Of a DNA stretch of 64,000 bases, positions 44,407 to 52,111 are shown piece by piece (the first letter of the stretch is position 1; each line of letters starts with the position of its first letter). The notes under the pieces were generated by a model. The model had not been told where the DNA came from, did not search any database, and worked only from the letters and a program-made list of their open reading frames with translations. This DNA is from Sphingobium sp. (GTDB lineage: Bacteria > Pseudomonadota > Alphaproteobacteria > Sphingomonadales > Sphingomonadaceae): assembly GCA_017744605.1 (NCBI GenBank), contig JAGIAZ010000001.1, positions 62,001 through 126,000 on the forward strand. The letters run 5' to 3'. The translations under genes were made by a program, and so were the position numbers.

Positions 44407-45399
44407 TCAGGGGCGCTCGCTGTCGAGATGCGCCATTTGCGCCGGTGCGTAGCGCTCGCCATGGATTTTGTCCGGCGAGATTGTGTCGCCGATGTGCGCG
44501 ATGGCGTCCGGACCCAGCCTGAGTTCTATCGCCGCCAGCGCCTCCTGGAGCTGGGCCGGCCGGCGCGCGCCGATCAGGGGAAACACATCGTCGCCCTGGG
44601 CCGCCACCCAGGCGATGGCCAATTGCGTCGGCGTGGCGCCATAGGCCGGCGCAAGTTCGCGCATGCGCTCGACAAGCTGCAGGTTCGCCGCGACATTGCC
44701 GGTGCTGAAGCGCGGATAATGGCCGCGCATGTCTCCGGGCTTCGCGGCGTCAGGATGCCAATGGCCGCTGAGCAATCCGCGCGAGAGAATGCCATAAGCC
44801 GTGATCGCGATGCCGAGTTCGCGCGCCGTGGGCAGAATCTCCCGCTCGATCCCGCGGCTGACCAGGGCATATTCGATCTGCAGGTCGCAGACCGGATGGA
44901 CTGCGCTGGCCCTGCGCAAGGTCTCGGCGCCAACTTCCGACAGGCCGACATAACGGATCCAGCCCGCGTTCACGCAATCGGCAAGCGCGCCCATCGTCTC
45001 CTCGATCGGGACGGCGGGATCGAGCCGGGCGGGGCGGTAGATGTCGATATAGTCGGTGCCGAGCCGTTGCAGGCTGTAGGCGAGGAAGTTCTTGAGCGCT
45101 TCGGGCCGCATATCATTGCCGCCCCAGCCATTGCCCGGATCGCGCAGCGCGCCGAATTTGACGCTGAGCCGATAGGAATCGCGCGGACGGCCTTTGACCG
45201 CCTCGGCAATGAGCAGCTCATTGTGGCCCATGCCATAGAAATCGCCGGTATCGAGCAGGGTGATGCCGGCATCGAGCGCGGCATGGATGGTGCGGATCGC
45301 GTCGCCCCGATCGGCGGGACCGTAGACGCCGGACATGCTCATGCAGCCCAGGCCCACGGCCGAGACATGGGGGCCGTGCCCCAGCCTGCGCATTTCCAT
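44407..45399 (-). CDS. aldo/keto reductase
   Basis: A 330-residue NADPH-dependent aldo/keto reductase barrel. The catalytic Asp50 and Tyr55 (LLDTGDFYGMGHNE) and Lys81 (LSVKFG) are present. The fourth residue of the tetrad, normally a histidine, is replaced: the strand reads DYIDIYRPARLDP, so Arg122 is at or near that place. This YRPARLD variant is a recognised subgroup and probably changes substrate or acid catalysis. The ATG at 45399 is preferred, with GAGGGAGA upstream; the longer open frame to 46362 is antisense to the next gene. It is divergent from the nitronate monooxygenase. Confidence 0.9.
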   Translation of the reverse strand: MEMRRLGHGPHVSAVGLGCMSMSGVYGPADRGDAIRTIHAALDAGITLLDTGDFYGMGHNELLIAEAVKGRPRDSYRLSVKFGALRDPGNGWGGNDMRPEALKNFLAYSLQRLGTDYIDIYRPARLDPAVPIEETMGALADCVNAGWIRYVGLSEVGAETLRRASAVHPVCDLQIEYALVSRGIEREILPTARELGIAITAYGILSRGLLSGHWHPDAAKPGDMRGHYPRFSTGNVAANLQLVERMRELAPAYGATPTQLAIAWVAAQGDDVFPLIGARRPAQLQEALAAIELRLGPDAIAHIGDTISPDKIHGERYAPAQMAHLDSERP

Positions 45400-45501
45400 T
45401 GCTGCTCTCCCTCGTTGCTCTTCGCGCTCCAGTCGCCTAACCGGGCAAGACTCGATAACGATCAGGGCCGATATTCGGCCTGCTTTAGCCTTGGAGCAAG
45501 G

Positions 45502-46530
45502 ATGAGCGACACGCTTGTGGCAACCGACCGCCTGACGACATTGATGGCGCGCGGCGCGGATTTTCTCGGCTCGAAGGTCGCGATCCTGTGCGGCGCGATG
45601 AGCTGGGTGTCGGAGCGCAATCTCGTTTCGGCGGTGAGCAATGCCGGCGGTTTCGGCCTCATCGCCTGCGGAGCGATGACCCCGGAGCTGCTCGACAAGG
45701 AGATCGCGGCGACCAAGGCGCTCGCCAAAGCGCCGTTCGGCGTCAATCTGATCACCATGCACCCCATGATCTTCGACCTGATCGAGGTCTGCAACCGCCA
45801 TGATGTCGGCCACATCGTGCTCGCGGGCGGCCTGCCGCCGCGCGGCAGCATCGAGGCGATCAAGGCGAACGGCGCGAAGGTGATCTGCTTCGCGCCCGCG
45901 CTCGCACTCGCCAAGAAGCTGCATCGCTCGGGCGTCGACGCGCTCGTGATCGAGGGCATGGAAGCCGGCGGTCATATCGGCCCGGTCGCGACCAGCGTGC
46001 TGGCGCAGGAGATCCTGCCCGAACTGGCGAACGAGCTGCCGATCTTCGTGGCCGGCGGCATCGGCCATGGCGAGGCAATCGCGGCCTATCTGGAGATGGG
46101 CGCGGCGGGCGTCCAGCTCGGCACGCGCTTTGCCTGCGCGACCGAGAGCATCGCGCATCCCAATTTCAAGAAGGCCTTTTTCCGGGCGTCGGCGCGCGAC
46201 GCGACGGCGAGCGTCCAGGTCGATCCACGCCTGCCGGTCATTCCGGTGCGCGCGCTCAAAAATGCCGGGACCGAAGCCTTTACAGCCAAGCAGCGCGAAG
46301 TCGCGCAGCTGCTCGACGAGGGCAAGGTCGATATGGGCGAGGCTCAGTTGCAGATCGAGCATTATTGGGCAGGCGCGCTCCGCCGCGCCGTCATCGACGG
46401 CGATGTCGACGGCGGCTCGCTGATGGCGGGCCAGTCTGTCGGCATGGTCACCAAGGAAGAGCCGGTCGCCGAGATCATCGACACGCTGATGGCCGAGGCG
46501 AGGACAGCGCTGGAGCGTCGCGGCCGCTGA
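45502..46530 (+). CDS. nitronate monooxygenase / 2-nitropropane dioxygenase-like flavoprotein
   Basis: A 342-residue FMN-dependent TIM-barrel protein related to nitronate monooxygenase and FabK. The catalytic histidine is His158 in EGMEAGGHIGP, with FMN-binding stretches APALALAKKL, VAGGIGHGEAI and AGVQLGTRFACATES. GGAG at 45492 precedes the ATG at 45502; the upstream open frame to 44428 is the antisense of the reductase. The enzyme could detoxify nitronates or act as an enoyl-ACP reductase-like protein. Alternative substrates cannot be excluded. Confidence 0.88.
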   Translation: MSDTLVATDRLTTLMARGADFLGSKVAILCGAMSWVSERNLVSAVSNAGGFGLIACGAMTPELLDKEIAATKALAKAPFGVNLITMHPMIFDLIEVCNRHDVGHIVLAGGLPPRGSIEAIKANGAKVICFAPALALAKKLHRSGVDALVIEGMEAGGHIGPVATSVLAQEILPELANELPIFVAGGIGHGEAIAAYLEMGAAGVQLGTRFACATESIAHPNFKKAFFRASARDATASVQVDPRLPVIPVRALKNAGTEAFTAKQREVAQLLDEGKVDMGEAQLQIEHYWAGALRRAVIDGDVDGGSLMAGQSVGMVTKEEPVAEIIDTLMAEARTALERRGR

Positions 46531-46570
46531 CCGGCGCGCGAAGTGTGGCGCTGAGTGCCGAGTTCAGTGA

Positions 46571-46628
46571 ATGAAACGAACGAGACGCTATTGGTCTGTC
46601 TCCACAGTTTCTGATAGCGTTCGTTCAT
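46571..46628 (+). other. inverted repeat covering the ptsP start codon
   Basis: The left arm at 46571-46591 (ATGAAACGAACGAGACGCTAT) contains, with small insertions, the complement of the right arm ATAGCGTTCGTTCAT (46614-46628), which overlaps the ptsP ATG at 46627. The 22-nt loop lies between. No Shine-Dalgarno sequence is visible, so the folded leader may control initiation. Confidence 0.5.
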
Positions 46629-48921
46629 GACCGCTCAGCCGCCCGAATTGGCAACTCAAGGCGCCGCCGCCTCGGCACGCAAGATCTTGCAACGCCTCCA
46701 CGAAGTGATGGCGGCGCGCAGCAATGTGCAGGCCAAGCTCAACAAGGTCGTCGAGATCATCGGCGAGGAGCTGTCGAGCGAAGTCTGCTCCATCTATCTG
46801 CTTCGCGAGGGCATGCTCGAACTGTTCGCGACGCGCGGCCTCAATCAGGACGCCGTCCACGTCACGAAGATGGCGATGGGCGAGGGGCTTGTCGGCACCA
46901 TCGCCAAGAATGTCGACATGCTGAACCTCGAGGAAGCGGCCTCGCATCCCGATTTCGCCTATCGCCCGGAAACCGGGGAGGAGCTGTTTCACAGCTTTGC
47001 CGGCGTGCCCATCGTCCGGCGCGAGAAGGCGATCGGCGCGGTCTGCGTGCAGCATGTCGATCCGCGCGCCTATCAGGAAGTGGAGATCGAGGCGCTGCAG
47101 ACGGTCGCCATGGTCCTGTCCGAACTGATCACCCATGCCGGCCTGGTCGACGAAAATCCCGCCGAGGCCCGGCCGCTGGAGACCGGCGCTTCCGTCCTCT
47201 CGGGTCTCCAGCTCGTCATGGGCATGGCGCGCGGCCATGCGGTCTTCCACCAGCCCCGCATCACCATCGAGCACACGGTCGCCGAGGATGTCGAGCTCGA
47301 GCGGGCGCGAGTCTATTCGGCGTTCGCCAAGATGCGCGAACAGATCGACCGCATGGCGGGGCAGGCCGAGTTCGGCACCGATGGCGAGCATCAGGAGGTC
47401 CTCGAGACCTACAAGATGTTCGCCTATGACGAAGGCTGGTCGCGGCGGATCAATGAGGCGATCGACAGCGGCCTCACCGCCGAAGCAGCCATCGAACGCG
47501 TCCAGCAGCGCACCCGCATGCGCATGCGCCAGATCGACGACCCGCTGCTCCAGGACCGCATGCACGACCTGGAGGATCTCTCGAACCGGCTGCTGCGCAT
47601 CGTCTCCGGCCAGCTCGGCACCGCCGCCCAGAGCGGCCTGCGGCAGGATACGATCCTCATCGCACGCAATCTGGGCCCCGCCGAACTGCTCGAATATGAC
47701 CGTCGCCGCCTCAAGGGCGTGGTCCTGGAAGAAGGCTCTCTCACGGCGCACGTCACCATCGTCGCGCGGGCCATGGGTGTGCCGGTGCTGGGTCGCCTGA
47801 AGGGGTTGCGCCTCATCAACGAGGGCGATCTCCTCCTCCTCGACGTCAACCAGAACCGGCTCTTCATCCGGCCGTCGGCGCCGATGGACGAGGCGTTCGA
47901 GGCCGGCCTGGCGCTGAGCCAGAAGCGTCGCGCGGCCTATGCGGCGATGCGCGACCTGCCCGCGGTGACGAAGGACGATGTCCGCGTCGAGCTCATGGTC
48001 AATGCCGGCCTGCGCGACGATGTCGCGGCGCTCGACGTGACCGGCGCGGACGGCATCGGCCTGTTCCGTACCGAGTTCCAGTTCCTCGTCTCGGCGACGC
48101 TGCCCCAGCGCGAGCGCCAGCAGCGGCTCTATAAGGATGTGCTCGACGCGGCGAGCCCGCGGCCCGTCATCTTCCGGACGGTCGATATCGGCGGCGATAA
48201 GGCACTGCCCTATCTGCGGCAGGACGATGGCGAGCAGGAGGAAAATCCCGCCATGGGCTGGCGCGCGGTGCGCCTCAGCCTCGAGCGGGACGGTCTGATG
48301 AAGGCCCAGGCGCGCGCGCTGCTCGAAGCGGCAGCGGGGCGAACGCTCCATGTCATGTTCCCGATGATCTCGGAGCCGTGGGAATATATGGAAGCCAGGC
48401 TGTTGTTCGAGCAGCAGAAGGACTGGCTCGCCGGCCACGGCAAGAAGCTCCCGACGGCGATCAGATATGGTGCGATGCTGGAAGTCCCGGCGCTCGCCGA
48501 AGTGCTGGACATCCTGCTGCCCGAGCTCGATTTCCTGTCGATCGGCACCAACGACCTCACGCAATTCCTGTTCGCGGCCGATCGCGCCAATCCCAAGCTC
48601 GCCGAGCGCTATGACTGGCTGAGCGTCGCAATCCTGCGTTTCCTCGACCGCGTCGTCCGCGCATGCGACGATCACGGCGTCACAGTGGGCGTGTGCGGCG
48701 AGATGGGCGGGCGGACGCTGGAGGCCATGGCGCTGCTCGGCCTCGGCGTAAAGCGCCTCTCGATCACGCCAGCCTCCATCGGCCCGGTCAAGGCGATGAT
48801 TCGGTCGCTCGATCTCGCTGCGCTGCGCGCCGCCATGCCCGACATGCTGCGCGGCCGCATCGGCAACCTGCGCGACCCGCTTCTGAAATGGGCGGAGGAA
48901 AACGGGGTCGAATTCAACTGA
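46627..48921 (+). CDS. ptsP: phosphoenolpyruvate-protein phosphotransferase of the nitrogen PTS (GAF-EI)
   Basis: Enzyme I of the PTS-Ntr phosphorelay, which passes phosphate from PEP to NPr and EIIA-Ntr to tune nitrogen, potassium and carbon responses. Residues about 1-170 form a GAF domain (VVEIIGEELSSEVCSIYLL...), which senses glutamine or similar in related proteins. The PEP-utilising mobile domain holds the phospho-accepting His375 in SLTAHVTIVAR, and the PEP-binding domain has LFRTEFQFL, ENPAMGWRAVR, SIGTNDLTQF and the catalytic cysteine in VCGEMGG. The 764-residue length is typical. The start codon lies in an inverted repeat. Confidence 0.95.
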   Translation: MTAQPPELATQGAAASARKILQRLHEVMAARSNVQAKLNKVVEIIGEELSSEVCSIYLLREGMLELFATRGLNQDAVHVTKMAMGEGLVGTIAKNVDMLNLEEAASHPDFAYRPETGEELFHSFAGVPIVRREKAIGAVCVQHVDPRAYQEVEIEALQTVAMVLSELITHAGLVDENPAEARPLETGASVLSGLQLVMGMARGHAVFHQPRITIEHTVAEDVELERARVYSAFAKMREQIDRMAGQAEFGTDGEHQEVLETYKMFAYDEGWSRRINEAIDSGLTAEAAIERVQQRTRMRMRQIDDPLLQDRMHDLEDLSNRLLRIVSGQLGTAAQSGLRQDTILIARNLGPAELLEYDRRRLKGVVLEEGSLTAHVTIVARAMGVPVLGRLKGLRLINEGDLLLLDVNQNRLFIRPSAPMDEAFEAGLALSQKRRAAYAAMRDLPAVTKDDVRVELMVNAGLRDDVAALDVTGADGIGLFRTEFQFLVSATLPQRERQQRLYKDVLDAASPRPVIFRTVDIGGDKALPYLRQDDGEQEENPAMGWRAVRLSLERDGLMKAQARALLEAAAGRTLHVMFPMISEPWEYMEARLLFEQQKDWLAGHGKKLPTAIRYGAMLEVPALAEVLDILLPELDFLSIGTNDLTQFLFAADRANPKLAERYDWLSVAILRFLDRVVRACDDHGVTVGVCGEMGGRTLEAMALLGLGVKRLSITPASIGPVKAMIRSLDLAALRAAMPDMLRGRIGNLRDPLLKWAEENGVEFN

Positions 48922-49038
48922 CGGCGCATATTCGCGTCGTTCCGTGCCGCATCGTTATTGCGAGGAAGCACGTTGACATCATGCAACAGGCCATGGGACA
49001 AGCTGGCGGGGCGTAAACCACGAAAAACGGACAAGAGA

Positions 49039-50016
49039 ATGTCTGAGCAGCCCATCACGGCAGACGAGGATGCGACATTCGGCGTGAGTGGCGGCGTGAG
49101 TGGCGGCGTGAGTGGCGCTGCGGCACGCATGCGCGCGGCGCGCGAGGCCGCCGGCATGACGCTCAAGGACATTGCCGAGACGACGCGCGTGCCGCTGCGG
49201 CATCTCGCCGCGCTCGAGGAAGGCAATTTCAGCGCTCTGCCAGGCACGACTTATGTCTCCGGCTTCGCGCGCGCTTATGCCAGGGCCGTCAAGATCGACG
49301 AGGCCGAACTGGTCCAGCAGCTCCGGGATGAAATCGGCGAGGCCGGCGGTCTCGGCCACAGCCCCTATGAATTCGAGGAAGCGGTCAATCCGGCGCGCAT
49401 TCCGCCGCGTTGGCTGGCCTGGACGGCGGCGCTCATCGCCATCGCCCTGGCGGCGGGCTACGGCATCTGGCGCATGCAGCTGACCACCGCGCCGACGGAC
49501 GAGCAGATCGCCGCCGAAGACAACAGCGCCAGCGCTCCGGCGAACAACGCCGCAGCGGCTGCCCCCGCAGCCGTGACGGGCCCTGTCGTCATGACGGCGG
49601 CGGACGATGTCTGGATCCGCATCTACCAGGCCGACGGCACGCGGCTCTACGAGGGCACGCTGAAGCGCGGCGAGAGCTATACGCTGCCCGACGGCGCGCG
49701 CGACCCGATGATCCTCACCGGTCGCCCGGACGCGCTCGCCGTGACCGTCGGCGGACAGGCCATTCCGCAACTGGGTCCGCCCGAGCGCACCATATCCGAT
49801 GTACCGGTGAGCGCGACGGCGCTGCTGGCCCGGCTGAAGCAACCCGTCGCCTCCGAGGACAATGCTGGCGCGCCCGTGGAAACCGGCAATGCAGCTGCGG
49901 CGACCGGTGCGCCGCCGGCGCCCATGCCGCCGAGGCAGCCGATCCGGAGGGCCCAGCCTGTGGTCTCGCCGCCGCAACCATCGACCGGCGCGGCCCAGAA
50001 CGCCGCCACGCCTTGA
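49039..50016 (+). CDS. RodZ-like HTH membrane protein (HTH_25 plus DUF4115)
   Basis: A 325-residue protein with an N-terminal cytoplasmic helix-turn-helix (about 28-90: MRAAREAAGMTLKDIAETTRV), a single membrane helix (about 125-146, WLAWTAALIAIALAAGYGIW), a disordered Ala-rich linker and a C-terminal DUF4115 domain (VVMTAADDVWIRIYQADG...). RodZ proteins anchor MreB and shape rods, but this short type may also act in regulation. Just after the start there are three 12-bp units encoding GVSG repeats (residues 15-26). It lies between ptsP and cpoB. The upstream in-frame extension to 48958 is not convincing. Confidence 0.85.
   Translation: MSEQPITADEDATFGVSGGVSGGVSGAAARMRAAREAAGMTLKDIAETTRVPLRHLAALEEGNFSALPGTTYVSGFARAYARAVKIDEAELVQQLRDEIGEAGGLGHSPYEFEEAVNPARIPPRWLAWTAALIAIALAAGYGIWRMQLTTAPTDEQIAAEDNSASAPANNAAAAAPAAVTGPVVMTAADDVWIRIYQADGTRLYEGTLKRGESYTLPDGARDPMILTGRPDALAVTVGGQAIPQLGPPERTISDVPVSATALLARLKQPVASEDNAGAPVETGNAAAATGAPPAPMPPRQPIRRAQPVVSPPQPSTGAAQNAATP
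49081..49116 (+). repeat. three perfect 12-bp tandem units inside the RodZ-like gene
   Basis: Three exact copies of GGCGTGAGTGGC at 49081-49092, 49093-49104 and 49105-49116, adding GVSG in frame each. Change in copy number would lengthen the cytoplasmic tail without frameshift. Confidence 0.9.
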
Positions 50017-50119
50017 GCGTTCGCGTCGGCCTGCCGGGAATGCGTTTCGCGCGACGCCTGCTTTACCATTGCGTATGATCGACTATGGACTAGCGGGACA
50101 ATCATCAGGATCCTCGCTC

Positions 50120-51097
50120 ATGGCCCTCAAGCTTCGCCTTCTCGCTCTGACCACCTCGCTGACCGCACTCGTCGCCGTCTCGCCCGTCCTGGCGCAGCCC
50201 AGGTCGGTCGAGGGTCGCGTCGACAAGCTCGAAAAGGAAATGCAGGCAGTCCAGCGCAAGGTCTTTCCGGGCGGCGCCGGCCAGATCATCGCGCCGGACG
50301 TGACGCCCCAGGCCGCGCCGGTCCAACCGGTCGGATCACCCGCATCGGCTCCGCTCGCGGATCTGACCGCGCGTGTCAGCGCCATCGAATCGCAGGTTGC
50401 GCGCCTGACCGGACAGGTCGAGGAAAGCGGCTTCAGGCTGAAGCAGCTGGAAGACGCCAATATCAAGCTGACGGCCCAGCTGCAGGCACTGCAGGCCCAG
50501 GCCGCGCCGCCGCCTCAGCCTGAAGCGGCGATCGAGCCGCAGGTCTTCTCCGTGCCTGCGCCGCCCGCCGCGACACCGCCCGGACGGACGGGCAATGCGG
50601 CGGCGAGCCGGCCTGCCGTCCCGGCCGCCAAGCCGGTCGCGACACCGGCGGCCTCGGCTGCCCGGACCCAGGCCGTCGCCGCGGTGGAGAAGCCCAGCAC
50701 GGGCAATGCGCCGCTCGACGGCTACACATATGGCTTCCGTCTCTGGACCGCGAAATTCTATCCCGAGGCCGAAGCGCAGCTGGAAGAGACGCTGGCCAAA
50801 TATCCGAACGATTCCGTCGCGAGCCGGACCGCCAATCTGCTGGGCCGCACCTATCTCGATGACAAAAAACCGACGCAAGCCGCCAAGGTGCTGTTCGAGA
50901 ATTACCAGAAGCGCCCCAAGGGCGACCGCGCAGCGGAGAGCCTTGCCTGGGTCGGCGAAGCGCTCATCCAGCTCAACAAGCCCAAGGATGCCTGCCTAGC
51001 CTATGAGGAGCTGGACTCCAATTTCGGAACGGCCATGCCGGCGAATGTCCGCGACATGATGACGAAGGGCAAAGTCCGCGCGAAATGCGGTGCCTGA
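50120..51097 (+). CDS. cpoB: CpoB/YbgF-type Tol-Pal associated protein
   Basis: A 325-residue periplasmic protein with signal peptide (LRLLALTTSLTALVAVSPVLAQP), a coiled-coil region (about 28-140: VEGRVDKLEKEMQAVQRKV..), a Pro/Ala-rich linker and C-terminal TPR-like repeats (YTYGFRLWTAKFYPEAEAQLEETLAKYP... ). In E. coli it coordinates PBP1B with the Tol machine during constriction. Only the gene order cpoB-tilS-ftsH is here; tolQRAB-pal are not in the window. AGGA at 50107 precedes the ATG; the tilS start overlaps its stop by 8 bp. Confidence 0.88.
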   Translation: MALKLRLLALTTSLTALVAVSPVLAQPRSVEGRVDKLEKEMQAVQRKVFPGGAGQIIAPDVTPQAAPVQPVGSPASAPLADLTARVSAIESQVARLTGQVEESGFRLKQLEDANIKLTAQLQALQAQAAPPPQPEAAIEPQVFSVPAPPAATPPGRTGNAAASRPAVPAAKPVATPAASAARTQAVAAVEKPSTGNAPLDGYTYGFRLWTAKFYPEAEAQLEETLAKYPNDSVASRTANLLGRTYLDDKKPTQAAKVLFENYQKRPKGDRAAESLAWVGEALIQLNKPKDACLAYEELDSNFGTAMPANVRDMMTKGKVRAKCGA

Positions 51098-52034
51098 CGA
51101 GCTTTCGGTACAGCTTGGCGAGGCGGTCGCGCGGCTGATCGGCCGCCCGGTCACGAACGAGGACAGATTCGGCCTGGCCGTCTCCGGTGGAGCGGACAGC
51201 ATGGCCATGCTAGCGCTGGCGCACGCGTGCTGGCCCGGGCGGATCGAGGCGGCGACGGTCGATCATGGGCTTCGGCCGGACGCGCGCGAGGAAGCGCAGA
51301 TGGTCGCGGACTGGTGCGCCGAGCATCACGTCCCGCATGCGATCCTGAGCCCGGACAGACCGATTTCCGGCAGCGTGCAAGCCGAAGCGCGGGCAGCGCG
51401 CTATGCGCTGCTGGAGGCATGGCGGATCGAGCGCGGTCTCGATTGGCTGCTCACGGCGCATCATGCCGACGATCAGTTCGAGACGGTGTTGCTGAGGCTG
51501 GGACGCGGCTCGGGCGTTGGCGGACTTGCCGCCGTGCGGGCCCGGCGCGGCGCGATCCTGCGGCCCATGCTCGGCATGCGCCGTGCCGACCTGCGCGACT
51601 ATTGCGACGCCGAGGACGTGCCCTATGTCGACGACCCGTCCAATGCCGACGAACGCTTCGACCGGGCGAGACTGCGGCGGCGCCTGGCCGGGCTCGATCT
51701 CATCGACCTCGGCCGGCTCAACCGGTCGGTCGAGGCGCTGGCCGAGGCCGATGCGGCGCTCGACTGGATGACGGACGAAATTGTTGCAAGGCATCTGCGC
51801 GAGAACGGCGACGCGCTAGTCCTCGACCGAACCGACCTCCCGCCGGCCATATTGCGGCGGCTGCTGCTGAGAATGATTTCATCGATCAATGAAAATGCAG
51901 AAATTCCGCGCGGTCCGACCGTCGATCAAGCGCTTGTTCAACTTTTCGATGGTAAGGCCGTTTCGCTCGGCGACTGTGTCGTGACGGGCGGCGGCCGCTG
52001 GACCATCCGGCGGGCACCGGCCCGGAAAACGTGA
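51090..52034 (+). CDS. tilS: tRNA(Ile)-lysidine synthase
   Basis: Modifies C34 of the CAU-anticodon tRNA-Ile to lysidine so that it reads AUA. The ATP pyrophosphatase loop is SGGADS at residues 32-37. The segment YVDDPSNADERFDRARLRRRL near residue 174 is conserved in TilS. The start is GTG at 51090, overlapping the cpoB stop, so expression is coupled. The 314-residue form lacks the large C-terminal domain of E. coli TilS, as is usual in alphaproteobacteria. ftsH follows after 77 bp and has its own promoter candidate. Confidence 0.93.
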   Translation: MPDELSVQLGEAVARLIGRPVTNEDRFGLAVSGGADSMAMLALAHACWPGRIEAATVDHGLRPDAREEAQMVADWCAEHHVPHAILSPDRPISGSVQAEARAARYALLEAWRIERGLDWLLTAHHADDQFETVLLRLGRGSGVGGLAAVRARRGAILRPMLGMRRADLRDYCDAEDVPYVDDPSNADERFDRARLRRRLAGLDLIDLGRLNRSVEALAEADAALDWMTDEIVARHLRENGDALVLDRTDLPPAILRRLLLRMISSINENAEIPRGPTVDQALVQLFDGKAVSLGDCVVTGGGRWTIRRAPARKT

Positions 52035-52064
52035 TGTAACGCGATGTAATCTGTTGTCGCGAGC

Positions 52065-52094
52065 ATTGCGTTCCGGCGGGGACGTCCTATTTTG
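52065..52094 (+). promoter_or_regulatory. sigma-32-like heat-shock promoter of ftsH
   Basis: ATTG (52065-52068), 17 bp and CCTATTTTG (52086-52094). The second block fits the alphaproteobacterial RpoH -10 form CYTATNTNG exactly; the first matches 3 of 4 bases of CTTG. It is 18 bp before the ftsH start. Confidence 0.42.
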
Positions 52095-52111
52095 GGGCGC
52101 GAAAGAGAGAG

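Noticed and set aside
44428..45501. Plus-strand frame extending nitronate monooxygenase upstream across the reductase
   Set aside because: Antisense to the aldo/keto reductase; the ATG at 45502 has a ribosome site and fits the family start.
46588..48675. Very long minus-strand open frame (about 695 codons) antisense to ptsP
   Set aside because: No homology-like motifs, low-complexity Arg/His/Asp-rich product; it is the shadow of high-GC codon use in ptsP.
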